Below the pieces are notes generated by a model, which ran no database searches, was not told the DNA's origin, and saw only the letters and a list, made by a program, of their open reading frames with translations. Of a stretch of DNA of 14,091 nt, positions 6,745 through 12,918 are shown in pieces. The stretch spans positions 1 through 14,091 of the forward strand of contig JBBSCG010000049.1 in NCBI GenBank assembly GCA_038250515.1, given 5' to 3'. The translations under genes were made by a program, and so were the position numbers. The DNA is from JAICUY01 sp038250515 (GTDB lineage: Bacteria; Chloroflexota; Limnocylindria; QHBO01). How positions within the stretch are numbered: position 1 is the stretch's first letter; each line of letters opens with the position of its first letter.

Positions 6745-7824
6745 ATGAACGGCACTCGGTCGGGGGTTGATCGCGAGCCAGGATCGCGCCGGACGTGGCC
6801 TAGACCTGGCTTGACGCAGGCCGGCGTCTTGTTAGCGGCGATCGTCCTCGCCGGCTGCTCAGGTGCGACAGCGACGGGCTCAGCATCGACCGCGACGCCG
6901 GTCGTCTCCGCATCAGCGTCGGCATCGGTATCCGACGTCCTCCATCCCCAGGGCCGGATCCTCTTCCTCCGCACCTCGGGCAACGACCAGCACGCCTACT
7001 TCACCGCGAACGCCGACGGGACCGGCGAGGAGCAGATCAGTGGCCCAGGCGAGTACTGCTGCGTCGATCGCATCTCGCCCGATCGGTCGAGAATCCTGGT
7101 GATGCCCGGTGGCACGCCGCCGTCGCCGGTGACGGGCGGCACAATCGCCAGAGGGGGCGGCGACTTCCAGGCGCTCGAGCTGACCGATCAGACGCTAAAC
7201 CTCGTGCCCGGGGCTTGGTCGCCCGACGGCTCGCGCTTCGCCTTCGAGGGCTGGAACGACGCCGATCCGACGCGCACCGGGATCTACACGGGCACGATCG
7301 GCCGGGTCACGGAGCTCGTCCGACTGACATCGACCAGCGGCGCACCCCACGACGTCGCGCTCGACTTCTCGCCGGACGGTCGGATGCTCGTGTTCTACCG
7401 GGCCGTCCGTGGCGAGCCGGACTTCCCGATTGACATCGGCGGATCGCTGTGGGTCGTCAATACCGACGGCTCGGCGGCTCGCGAACTCGACACGCCACCG
7501 CCCAACTGGTGGGCCCGCTGGTCCCCTGATGGCTCGACGATCCTGTTCGCGTCTGAGCGCAACCAGGCGACTGGCGCGATATGGACAATCCGGGCCGATG
7601 GCACCGGACTCACCAAGGTATTCGACGATGCGGATGGGGGCTTTCCCATCGATCCGATATGGTCGCCCGACGGCACGCAGGTCATGTTCATGCTCGACCC
7701 GGTCGCGGACCGGTTCACCCACCCCAACAACATCCTGTACGTCATGCGCGCCGATGGAACCGGGCTGACCACGCTGATCGACACCCCGGACTTCAAGAGC
7801 TCGCCCGAGTGGTGGCTGCCCTGA
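6745..7824 (+). CDS. PD40/TolB-like beta-propeller lipoprotein
   Basis: 359 residues from ATG 6745, chosen because GGGTGAGG lies just before it; an in-frame TTG at 6733 would add four residues. A basic N-region leads to a hydrophobic segment and lipobox LAGC (Cys38), so the protein should be exported and lipidated. A Ser/Thr/Ala-rich linker (about 40-65) precedes propeller blades marked by PD40 motifs: GAWSPDGSRFAF, LDFSPDGRMLVF, ARWSPDGSTILF and PIWSPDGTQVMF. NADGTG, NTDGS and RADGTGLT turns alternate with them. Such surface propellers usually bind proteins, glycans or peptidoglycan; no catalytic residues are recognised and no partner is encoded nearby. The gene stands alone in segment 1. 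Function is undetermined beyond fold and location. Confidence 0.85.
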   Translation: MNGTRSGVDREPGSRRTWPRPGLTQAGVLLAAIVLAGCSGATATGSASTATPVVSASASASVSDVLHPQGRILFLRTSGNDQHAYFTANADGTGEEQISGPGEYCCVDRISPDRSRILVMPGGTPPSPVTGGTIARGGGDFQALELTDQTLNLVPGAWSPDGSRFAFEGWNDADPTRTGIYTGTIGRVTELVRLTSTSGAPHDVALDFSPDGRMLVFYRAVRGEPDFPIDIGGSLWVVNTDGSAARELDTPPPNWWARWSPDGSTILFASERNQATGAIWTIRADGTGLTKVFDDADGGFPIDPIWSPDGTQVMFMLDPVADRFTHPNNILYVMRADGTGLTTLIDTPDFKSSPEWWLP

Positions 7825-8083
7825 GGATGGTCAGAGGGCCCTCGATTTCGCTCTGCGCTACCTGGAGCTCGGTAGTTCGAACCGGTCATTGGCGCGTATC
7901 GCAGCCGACCCTCGTTCCGATCTCGCACACGGCCTCATGTGACATCCGAGGAGCCGCCGCGTGAGCACTCGGCGCCGAATGAGGCACGGGCCGAGTCTGG
8001 CAGGTCCCTCGGCATGGGACAGTGGCGACAACACCGAAGTCCGGCTTGATGCGCCAGCTGCTCGACGCTTTCCACGACCTGAC

Positions 8084-8365
8084 TCATCTCGCGCCGCGCC
8101 AACCGAGCGGCAGGGCTTGATCGGGTTCCAGACCAGGCACGACAAGCCACCCCTCTGCTCGACCGCGGTAGATCAACTGCTCGGTTGTCGGCCCGGATCG
8201 GGCGCGAAGGTCGGCGAGGTGGCGTTTGGCTGTGCTCGGGCGGATGCCGACGCGCGCCGCGGCATGTGGCACCGAGCCGCCCGCGGCCACGAATGCGGCG
8301 AGGACATCCACCTGGCGGTTCGTCGGCAGGGGAGACAGGGCGCCCCGCAAGTACCCGTCCCTCAT
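8084..8365 (-). CDS. Small LuxR/GerE-type helix-turn-helix protein
   Basis: 93 residues from ATG 8365. The core TNRQVDVLAAFVAAGGSVPHA, then AARVGIRPSTAKRHLADLRARSG and TTEQLIYRGRAEGWL, matches the GerE-like HTH of LuxR regulators: scaffold helix, then turn and recognition helix STAKRHLADLRAR. There is no receiver or sensor domain, so it is a stand-alone DNA-binding protein, a form common on phages and mobile elements. I chose 8365 because it overlaps the stop of an upstream micro-ORF (ATGA). An in-frame GTG at 8392 would add nine residues and lacks a ribosome site. It may regulate the element it sits on; the target is unknown. Confidence 0.7.
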   Translation of the reverse strand: MRDGYLRGALSPLPTNRQVDVLAAFVAAGGSVPHAAARVGIRPSTAKRHLADLRARSGPTTEQLIYRGRAEGWLVVPGLEPDQALPLGWRGAR

Positions 8366-8460
8366 GCCAGCCGCCTGGCCGCGGCCAGCCACTCATCGCG
8401 GCCCTCGATCGGCATGTCGTAGGTTGTAATCGCGCGTCCAACACCTGCCGGGGACGCCAT
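8362..8460 (-). CDS. Micro-ORF coupled to the HTH gene
   Basis: A 32-codon frame from ATG 8460, preceded by AGGG, encoding MASPAGVGRAITTYDM and ending DEWLAAARRLA. Its TGA overlaps the HTH ATG in ATGA, the usual sign of coupled translation. The C-terminal half looks like one amphipathic helix. It matches no family I know. It may be a leader peptide, a small partner, or the remnant of the N-terminus of a longer regulator. Confidence 0.4.
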   Translation of the reverse strand: MASPAGVGRAITTYDMPIEGRDEWLAAARRLA

Positions 8461-8500
8461 AACAACCCTGGCTTTCGGGCGAGCGGTTCGAAGGCCGGCC

Positions 8501-8625
8501 TGCGGAAACCGTGACCGCATAACTGAGGTGCTATCGCTCGGCCCACCACGCTCATAGCACAGCGCTCAGGCGGAAATGCTTGACATGCAAGAGGTCACTG
8601 GTTCGAGTCCAGTGTCGCCCACCAA
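8501..8625. repeat. Right-end repeat, copy 1 (arm + tRNA-Val 3' block)
   Basis: 125 bp. It starts with a 26-bp stretch (TGCGGAAACCGTGACCGCAT and six more bases) identical to 12919-12944, followed by a 50-bp variable arm with about 14 differences from copy 2. It ends in the 49-bp tRNA-Val 3' block, identical in all copies. The arm shares TAGCACAGCGCTCAGGCG with copy 2. No tRNA 5' half is present, so it cannot encode a tRNA. Confidence 0.85.
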
Positions 8626-8650
8626 TCCCCACTTTGAGCACGATCTGACG

Positions 8651-8786
8651 GGCCGAATTCCGGTCGTGAGGTGAGGCACGCGTGGGACTGGGCCGGTCGG
8701 CCCGCGACCGTCCGCGGCGGTCTCGTCGGCGCCGCTCTGCCATCCAGCGGCTGCGTGGGCGGGCAGGGATGCCGGACATGCCCGGC
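8651..8786. repeat. GGCCGAATTCCGG repeat, copy 1, interrupted by a 73-bp insert
   Basis: 8651-8686 (GGCCGAATTCCGGTCGTGAG through GCGTGGG) and 8753-8786 (GCGTGGGCGGGCAGGGATGC through CCCGGC) together equal the contiguous repeat at 9661-9723, with about one mismatch. The two parts are separated by 73 bp flanked by a direct duplication of GCGTGGG (8680-8686 and 8753-8759). Confidence 0.75.
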
Positions 8787-8831
8787 GGCCACGGCGTCGC
8801 CTGGTCGCCGAGCAAGCGAAGTTCTCTTAAC

Positions 8832-8849
8832 GGCGGCCCATCGGCCGCC
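8832..8849. other. Perfect 7-bp GC stem-loop
   Basis: GGCGGCC-CATC-GGCCGCC. It has no T-run after it, so it is not a typical intrinsic terminator. It lies in the gene-free 8626-9183 stretch, 28 bases before a larger inverted repeat. Confidence 0.5.
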
Positions 8850-8876
8850 CTGACCTGAGCATGTATGGACTGTTTC

Positions 8877-8954
8877 CCCGTCAAGGGTTCGCGGCTGCGC
8901 CGCCCACCGCTGAGAACCGCTCGCGTTCGCTCGCGCGCGGCGGCCCTTGACGGG
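8877..8954. repeat. Large structured inverted repeat with 11-bp perfect arms
   Basis: Arms CCCGTCAAGGG (8877-8887) and CCCTTGACGGG (8944-8954) enclose 56 bases. The enclosed part has its own hairpin GCGGC-TGC-GCCGC and a Ser/Arg-codon-like GCTCGCG run. The whole would fold as a branched hairpin on either strand. The 8626-9183 region has no credible gene; open frames there read through the tRNA fragment and repeats. Confidence 0.65.
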
Positions 8955-9183
8955 AGAGCCGGATGGCCCATCCTCGTCCGGTGACATCACCACACGCCGA
9001 CTGAGGGGACTGTGTTGTCGTAGGGGCAGACAGCCGCTTAATGCATTGCCCGGTGTCAGAAGACATCTGTGCGCAATGCGGAACCCCGGTCTCGAGGCAG
9101 ATCGACGGTCCCGGCATGCGGACGACCTCGATTCGACGCGGCCAAAGCCGTTGCCATGCTCGTGGGCAAGACCGTGACGCCGG

Positions 9184-9579
9184 TCACCAACCTTCGGGGG
9201 CAGTCGGTTTCCAGGGCCCCTCGATGACCGTCGCCTCCTTGTCGCCGGGCCAGCGCGGCATTGTGATGCAGAGGAACTGGAGGGGGTCGACACCCGTACA
9301 GCGATACTGGAATGCGGTTCCGACCGGAATGTCGATCGAAACGCCTGTCCCCAGAACGGTCGTCTCCTCACCAGTGCCGTCTCGTCGCCATATCTGCCCC
9401 TCGCCCGAGAGAACATGCCAGAACTCGCTCACGGTGGCGTGGACGGTCGCCCGATTCACCTGACCTGGTGGGACGGTGGAGTGGATCATGCCGCCGGTCT
9501 CGCCTTCGATCAGGTGCCGAATCTCTGCCCCTGCGGGGGAACGGGCATCCGGGGTGGAGGGGAACGGGCGGGTCTGCAT
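9184..9579 (-). CDS. Cupin-domain protein
   Basis: 131 residues from ATG 9579. A single cupin barrel: RATVHATVSEFWHVLSGEGQ is motif 1 and VSIDIPVGTAFQYRCTG is motif 2. The usual metal ligands are only partly kept. Motif 1 lacks a clear HxH, and the motif 2 histidine position is Phe or Tyr, so it may be a non-catalytic sugar- or ligand-binding cupin. In-frame ATGs at 9606 and 9630 are alternatives; the one at 9630 would place a perfect palindrome inside the coding region, which I think less likely. The gene lies between the two GGCCGAATTCCGG repeats as a single-gene cassette. Substrate unknown. Confidence 0.75.
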   Translation of the reverse strand: MQTRPFPSTPDARSPAGAEIRHLIEGETGGMIHSTVPPGQVNRATVHATVSEFWHVLSGEGQIWRRDGTGEETTVLGTGVSIDIPVGTAFQYRCTGVDPLQFLCITMPRWPGDKEATVIEGPWKPTAPEGW

Positions 9580-9613
9580 GGGAAACCTGCGTGTGCTCCC
9601 AAGCATTATCCCC

Positions 9614-9628
9614 GACACCTCAGGTGTC
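9614..9628. promoter_or_regulatory. Palindromic operator candidate upstream of the cupin gene
   Basis: GACACCT-C-AGGTGTC, a perfect inverted repeat 35-49 bases before the chosen cupin start. The position and dyad symmetry suit a dimeric repressor. No regulator is encoded next to it, so the binding protein is unknown. Confidence 0.4.
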
Positions 9629-9660
9629 ATTCGCGCACGCTGGCCGAACTCAGGACCTGT

Positions 9661-9723
9661 GGCCGAATTCCGGTCGTGAGGTGAGGGACGCGTGGGCGGG
9701 CAGGGATGCCGGACATGCCCGGC
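9661..9723. repeat. GGCCGAATTCCGG repeat, copy 2 (uninterrupted)
   Basis: Contiguous form of the repeat at 8651-8786. Its last part holds the inverted repeat GCCGG-N-CCGGC in GATGCCGGACATGCCCGGC. It lies upstream of the cupin gene, in the same orientation as copy 1, so the two copies flank a cassette of about 1 kb. A short internal echo, TGGCCGAACTC, lies just before it near 9641. Confidence 0.75.
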
Positions 9724-9796
9724 ACCGGGAAGTGTGGGGCGCGAGCGGGCCAGCGACGGGCGGAGTGGCGTCGCTCAGCGCGGCAGGGGGTGCAGC

Positions 9797-10795
9797 TCAC
9801 CCGCTGAAGTGCGCTCGCACCTCCGCCTGCCACCGGGCACGCTGATCCGGCGTGATGAACGCCGCATCGAACGAGTTCAGTGCGAGCCTCTCGATTTGAG
9901 CGTCGCTCATACCCAGCTGCTCCGAGAGCGCGCGATAGTTGGCGTCGACATAGCCACCGAAATACGGGGGGTCGTCACTGGACACGGTCGCGATCAGCCC
10001 AACCTCTAGCATCCGAGGCAACGGATGCTCTGCGAGCGAGTCCACCGCTCGCAGAGCCACGTTCGACAGTGGGCACACCGTGACGGGAATCTGTCGCGCA
10101 CGCAGCATCTCTACCACAGCCGGGTCTTCCATCGCGCGGATGCCGTGGTCAACGCGTTCCACATTCAGCAGCTCGACCGTCGCAGCGACCGCCTCAGGAC
10201 CGCCCTCCTCGCCGGCGTGCGCGACCAGATGAAGCCCCTCCGCCGCCGCACGTGCGTAGACGTCGACGAACAGCTCAGGCCCGTAGCCGATCTCGGTCGA
10301 GTCCAGGCCCACGCCGATGATGTGCTCGCGGTAGGGGAGGATCGCGGTGAGCATCGCATCAGCGGCATCCGCCCCGAGGTCGCGCAGGAAGCACATGATG
10401 AGTGCGGTCGAGATGCCGTGCGTGCGCTCGCTGTCTTCGAGAGCGCGCACAAGTCCCGCCATCACGACCTCCAGCGCTATACCGTTTCCGATGTGGGTCT
10501 GCGGGTCGAAGAAGATCTCCGCCCGGCGCACGTTCGCCGCCGCAGCGCGATCAAGATAGCCCGTGGCGAGCTCGAAGAAGTCCCGTTCGGTGCGCAGCAC
10601 GGTGAGGTTCGAGTAGTGCAGATCCAGGAACGATTGGAGGTCAGTGAAGGCGTAGCGCGCACGCAGGTCCTCGACATCAGACGAGGCAATCACCACGCCG
10701 TTTCGCACCGACATCGCGATGATGTGCTCAGGCTCGATCGTTCCCTCGATGTGGATGTGCAGTTCAGCGGTCGGCGGCGAGGCGAATTCCGGCAC
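9797..10795 (-). CDS. Adenine deaminase (adenosine deaminase superfamily)
   Basis: 332 residues from GTG 10795, chosen because GGGAG lies 6 bases upstream and the reading begins just before the conserved TAELHIHIEGTIEPE; ATG 10834 lacks a ribosome site. Metal and catalytic landmarks are HIH at about 13-15, LVAHAGEEGGPE (general acid Glu region), RVDHGIRAMED and VSSDDPPYFGG. The segment RTERDFFELATGYL with AEIFFDPQTH marks the bacterial/fungal adenine deaminase subgroup (Aah1/PA0148-like) rather than classical adenosine deaminase. It would convert adenine to hypoxanthine in purine salvage. It is divergent from rpoZ across 181 bp. The assignment to adenine over adenosine is fairly confident but rests on remembered subgroup motifs. 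Confidence 0.85.
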   Translation of the reverse strand: MPEFASPPTAELHIHIEGTIEPEHIIAMSVRNGVVIASSDVEDLRARYAFTDLQSFLDLHYSNLTVLRTERDFFELATGYLDRAAAANVRRAEIFFDPQTHIGNGIALEVVMAGLVRALEDSERTHGISTALIMCFLRDLGADAADAMLTAILPYREHIIGVGLDSTEIGYGPELFVDVYARAAAEGLHLVAHAGEEGGPEAVAATVELLNVERVDHGIRAMEDPAVVEMLRARQIPVTVCPLSNVALRAVDSLAEHPLPRMLEVGLIATVSSDDPPYFGGYVDANYRALSEQLGMSDAQIERLALNSFDAAFITPDQRARWQAEVRAHFSG

Positions 10796-10888
10796 GGTGC
10801 TCCCTTCTCGGCGAGTATCTGATCGGGGGAGCATATCGTCGCGGTGTTACCGGCGGATGGCTGTTGCGATGCGCCGTCACCGACGGTC

Positions 10889-10902
10889 CCTCCCGCGGGA
10901 GG
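10889..10902. promoter_or_regulatory. 14-bp perfect palindrome in the deaminase/rpoZ divergent region
   Basis: CCTCCCGCGGGAGG, midway between the divergent genes. It could be an operator for either promoter, but GC-rich DNA yields such palindromes by chance. Confidence 0.3.
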
Positions 10903-10920
10903 TAGAAGGGTCGGATACGT

Positions 10921-10945
10921 CGGTGCGCTCTCTCGCACCGTTTCT
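10921..10945 (+). terminator. Hairpin before rpoZ, terminator-like
   Basis: Stem CGGTGCG (10921-10927), loop CTCTCT, stem CGCACCG (10934-10940), followed by TTTCT. It ends about 23 bases before the rpoZ ribosome site. It may be the remains of the end of a gene formerly upstream of rpoZ, or a leader hairpin. Confidence 0.35.
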
Positions 10946-10976
10946 CCGCCGTCATCCCAAACCAGGAGGTTTCGCC

Positions 10977-11234
10977 ATGGCCGGAACGAAGAACCAGGGG
11001 ATCATCGATCCCCCCATCGACAGCCTTCTCGGCAAGGTCGACTCCAAGTACCAGCTCGTCATCTACGCGTCCAAGCGCGCGCGCCAGATCAACGACTACT
11101 ACTCCGACCTGCACGAAGGAAACCTCTTCGACAACGTCGGCCCGCTCGTCGATTCGACCGTCGAGGACAAGCCCCTCACGATCGCGCTCCACGAGATCCA
11201 CGAGGACAAGCTCCGCCTCCGTCCCGCGGAGTGA
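10977..11234 (+). CDS. rpoZ: RNA polymerase omega subunit
   Basis: 85 residues from ATG 10977 with a strong AGGAGGT ribosome site 7 bases upstream. The protein runs GIIDPPIDSLLGKVDSKYQL, then YASKRARQINDYY, the omega signature helix (RARQI), and a tail with DKPLTIALHEI that is typical of actinobacterial omega. Omega assists assembly of the beta' subunit. In actinobacteria rpoZ normally follows gmk and precedes coaBC and metK. Here gmk is replaced by a divergent deaminase and coaBC is missing, yet a metK fragment still follows at 152 bp. The sequence reads as Microbacteriaceae-like from memory. A housekeeping gene inside a tRNA-bounded segment is odd. Confidence 0.9.
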   Translation: MAGTKNQGIIDPPIDSLLGKVDSKYQLVIYASKRARQINDYYSDLHEGNLFDNVGPLVDSTVEDKPLTIALHEIHEDKLRLRPAE

Positions 11235-11240
11235 TCGAAG

Positions 11241-11262
11241 GGCGTCGTCGCACGACGACGCC
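11241..11262 (+). terminator. Intrinsic terminator-like hairpin after rpoZ
   Basis: Arms GGCGTCGTCG and CGACGACGCC around CA form a nearly perfect stem of 9-10 bp, 7 bases after the rpoZ stop, followed by TCTC. The T-run is weak, as is common in high-GC bacteria. Confidence 0.6.
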
Positions 11263-11350
11263 TCTCGACGCGCCGCCTGTGCTGGCGTCAGGCGCCCGTC
11301 TCGGCCATGTCGGCTGGGGCGGGCATACTTGTGCCGACCCGCACCCGACT

Positions 11351-11376
11351 CCGCTATCCGCTATCCGCTATCCGCT
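11351..11376. repeat. Short tandem repeat CCGCTAT x3 before metK'
   Basis: Three exact 7-bp units and a partial fourth (CCGCT), ending 10 bases before the metK ATG, where a ribosome site (GGGAG) follows directly. Slippage there could change leader length; it may have no function. Confidence 0.6.
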
Positions 11377-11386
11377 GGGAGCATCG

Positions 11387-11890
11387 ATGACCGAGCTGCG
11401 CCTCTTCACGTCCGAGTCCGTCACGGAGGGCCATCCCGACAAGATCTGCGACCAGATCTCGGACAGCATCCTGGACGCCCTTCTTGCTGAAGACCCGAAC
11501 AGCCGCGTGGCCGTCGAGACACTCGTCACGACAGGGCTCGTCCACGTCGCGGGGGAAGTGCGCACCGATGGGTACGTCGATATTCCGGAGATCGTGCGGC
11601 GAGTGGTCAACCGCATCGGCTACACCTCGAGCGACACCGGCTTCGACGGTGACTCGTGCGGCGTGAGCATCTCGATCGGCGAGCAGTCCTCTGACATCGC
11701 AACCGGCGTCGACACGGCCCAGGAGCACCGCGAAGGCGGGTCGATCGACCCACTGGATGCCCAGGGGGCCGGCGACCAGGGCATCATGTTCGGCTATGCC
11801 ACGAACGAGACGCCCCAGCTCATGCCGATCGCGATCTGGACGGCTCACCGCATCGCGGAGCGACTGGCCGACGCACGCCGCAATGGGGCG
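11387..11890 (+). pseudogene. metK: S-adenosylmethionine synthetase, 3'-truncated
   Basis: ATG 11387 follows GGGAG. The protein starts TELRLFTSESVTEGHPDKIC (ATP-binding signature GHPDKI), continues DPNSRVAVETLVTTG, and contains the loop GAGDQGIMFGYA and PIAIWTAHRIAERLADARRNG. Homology stops at about residue 167 of some 400, within the central domain. After that the frame runs antisense to the YecM-like gene to a stop near 12040, which is not metK. The C-terminal half needed for the dimer active site is missing, so the product cannot make SAM. The host must have another metK. It is the broken edge of an rpoZ-metK block, by recombination or by misassembly. Confidence 0.85.
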
Positions 11891-12465
11891 TTCGGGCCGG
11901 TCGCCGTCACGAGGCGCTGCGGGACCCAATCATCGACGTGGACGAATCCGTCGAACGTGTCCCCATGTTGGAGGACGGAGGCGTCATGCAGCGAGCGGCG
12001 GTGGAACTTCACGTGCGTGAAGTCCTCGAAGAGGACGTAGTAGGGCTCGTTGTCCGCGCTCTGGAACTGCTGGCCGGTCAACGCGGCGCGGTGCTCCCGC
12101 GAGAAGGCATCCACCTCGTCGCCGATGACGACCCCGAGGTGCTCGAGGCCCATCTTGTACACGCGCTGGTGGACCGGCGGGATGAGCTCGATGAGCGGGA
12201 CCGACATCCCGTCGAGGACCTCGAGCGGCGTGGCGAGGACGATCTTCGAGATCGGCCGGCCATTCCAGACGTTCTCGGCGTTCGCGGTCGCGTGGCGTTC
12301 GAGCAGGGTCCGCAGGTGGACGTACTGGTCCCACTCCGGCACCCGCACGGCGAGGTGGCTGAGCGGGTACGGGCGGATGTCGATGCCCCGGGCGAGCAGG
12401 CGGTCGCGCTGCTGCGCGGCGAACGCCCGATAGTCCCCGATGATGTCGCCCACCGGATCGGCCAT
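11845..12465 (-). CDS. YecM-family (VOC superfamily) protein with a chimeric C-terminus
   Basis: 206 residues from ATG 12465, preceded by GAGGAGGAG. It resembles YecM/PF06185: LSHLAVRVPEWDQY (first beta-alpha unit with the metal-like His), NVWNGRPISKIVLATPLEV, LIELIPPVHQRVYKMGLEHL (second His-like EH) and VKFHRRSL near the end. YecM proteins have a glyoxalase/bleomycin-resistance fold with possible metal ligands and unknown reaction. E. coli YecM is 188 residues, and here about 25-30 residues past FVHVDDW read antisense through the metK fragment until 11845. The natural C-terminus was therefore probably lost or extended at the junction near 11890-11930. The gene upstream on this strand is a transposase remnant. 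Confidence 0.68.
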   Translation of the reverse strand: MADPVGDIIGDYRAFAAQQRDRLLARGIDIRPYPLSHLAVRVPEWDQYVHLRTLLERHATANAENVWNGRPISKIVLATPLEVLDGMSVPLIELIPPVHQRVYKMGLEHLGVVIGDEVDAFSREHRAALTGQQFQSADNEPYYVLFEDFTHVKFHRRSLHDASVLQHGDTFDGFVHVDDWVPQRLVTATGPNAPLRRASASRSAMR

Positions 12466-12510
12466 CGTCTCCTCCTCTCGGCCGCCATTGTACGACGCGG
12501 TATGCGGCGA

Positions 12511-12690
12511 ACGGATCAGGCGACCGTGCGCCAAGGCGAGGTAGCCGACCGAGGCGACTTCGAGCCATGCGCGGGCACTCGCCTCGCCACCCTCGTAGCA
12601 GCGCGACAGCCGCCGCCAGCGACCGAGCCGGGCGAAGGCATGCTCGGCCTTGACCAGCGGCCGGATCGGCACCAAGGCCCTGATCCCGGC
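12511..12690 (-). pseudogene. DDE transposase C-terminal fragment (IS5-type)
   Basis: The frame reads IRPLVKAEHAFARLGRWRRL, then SRCYEGGEASARAWLEVASV and GYLALAHGRL. The pattern VERTFAWLGRWRRLSKDYE...SEAW is the familiar C-terminal end (catalytic E region) of IS5-type transposases; here E is in KAEHAF. No N-terminal DDE domain is present in any frame upstream to 12830, so it is a remnant. It lies 46 bases upstream of the YecM-like start. Confidence 0.6.
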
Positions 12691-12878
12691 CAGAGATCGA
12701 GATTCACCCTGGTCCCGGTGTTCCTCGGCGAGGGGCTTCGAGTCTTCGATGACGCTGCGCTGTCGGGAGTCACGCCCGAGGAGCAGCGCGTGGTCGAAGC
12801 GCCCGGCTCACCCACCTAAGGTTCCTTGTGGTCAGGTAATTCCTACCGAATGGGAGTGTGGCGCCAGCACGGAGGCAA

Positions 12879-12890
12879 GTGACGCGTCAC
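12879..12890. other. 12-bp palindrome in the segment 2 right end
   Basis: GTGACGCGTCAC is perfectly symmetric and sits 28 bases before the right-end repeat. The stretch 12700-12918 has no credible gene beyond the transposase remnant. The palindrome may be a binding site near the recombination arm, but chance is possible. Confidence 0.3.
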
Positions 12891-12918
12891 GGGTTACCGC
12901 CAAACGCGCGGCCGGGCT

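Larger units (their letters stand above)
6484..8625. mobile_element. Putative tRNA-Val integrative segment 1
   Basis: Bounded on the left by the tRNA 3' block (6484-6532) and on the right by its exact 49-bp duplicate (8577-8625). Such partial tRNA duplications are the known scar of site-specific integration into a tRNA gene. It contains the PD40 lipoprotein gene and the small HTH gene pair. No integrase, excisionase or relaxase was found inside, so any mobility would have to be provided in trans or be lost. Confidence 0.55.

Noticed and set aside
7195..7928. Minus-strand frames opposite the lipoprotein gene
   Set aside because: They are shadows of the PD40 coding region; repeated WSPDG codons explain their openness.
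8577..8625. Second and third tRNA-Val genes (also 12995-13043)
   Set aside because: Only the anticodon-loop-to-CCA part is present; no acceptor 5' strand or D arm precedes it, so no cloverleaf can form.
8820..8960. Integron attC site or CRISPR repeat
   Set aside because: Hairpins are strong, but there are no convincing RYYYAAC/GTTRRRY cores and no regularly spaced repeats with unique spacers.
8595..9416. Long minus-strand open frame ending in a WWATLDSNQ-like sequence
   Set aside because: It reads through the antisense of the tRNA-Val fragment and repeats. GGRHWTRTSDLLHVKH and WATLDSNQ peptides are well-known false translations of tRNA genes.
11938..12819. 293-codon plus-strand frame
   Set aside because: It is antisense to the YecM-like gene and the transposase remnant, has Asp/Glu/Arg-rich shadow composition and no family motifs.
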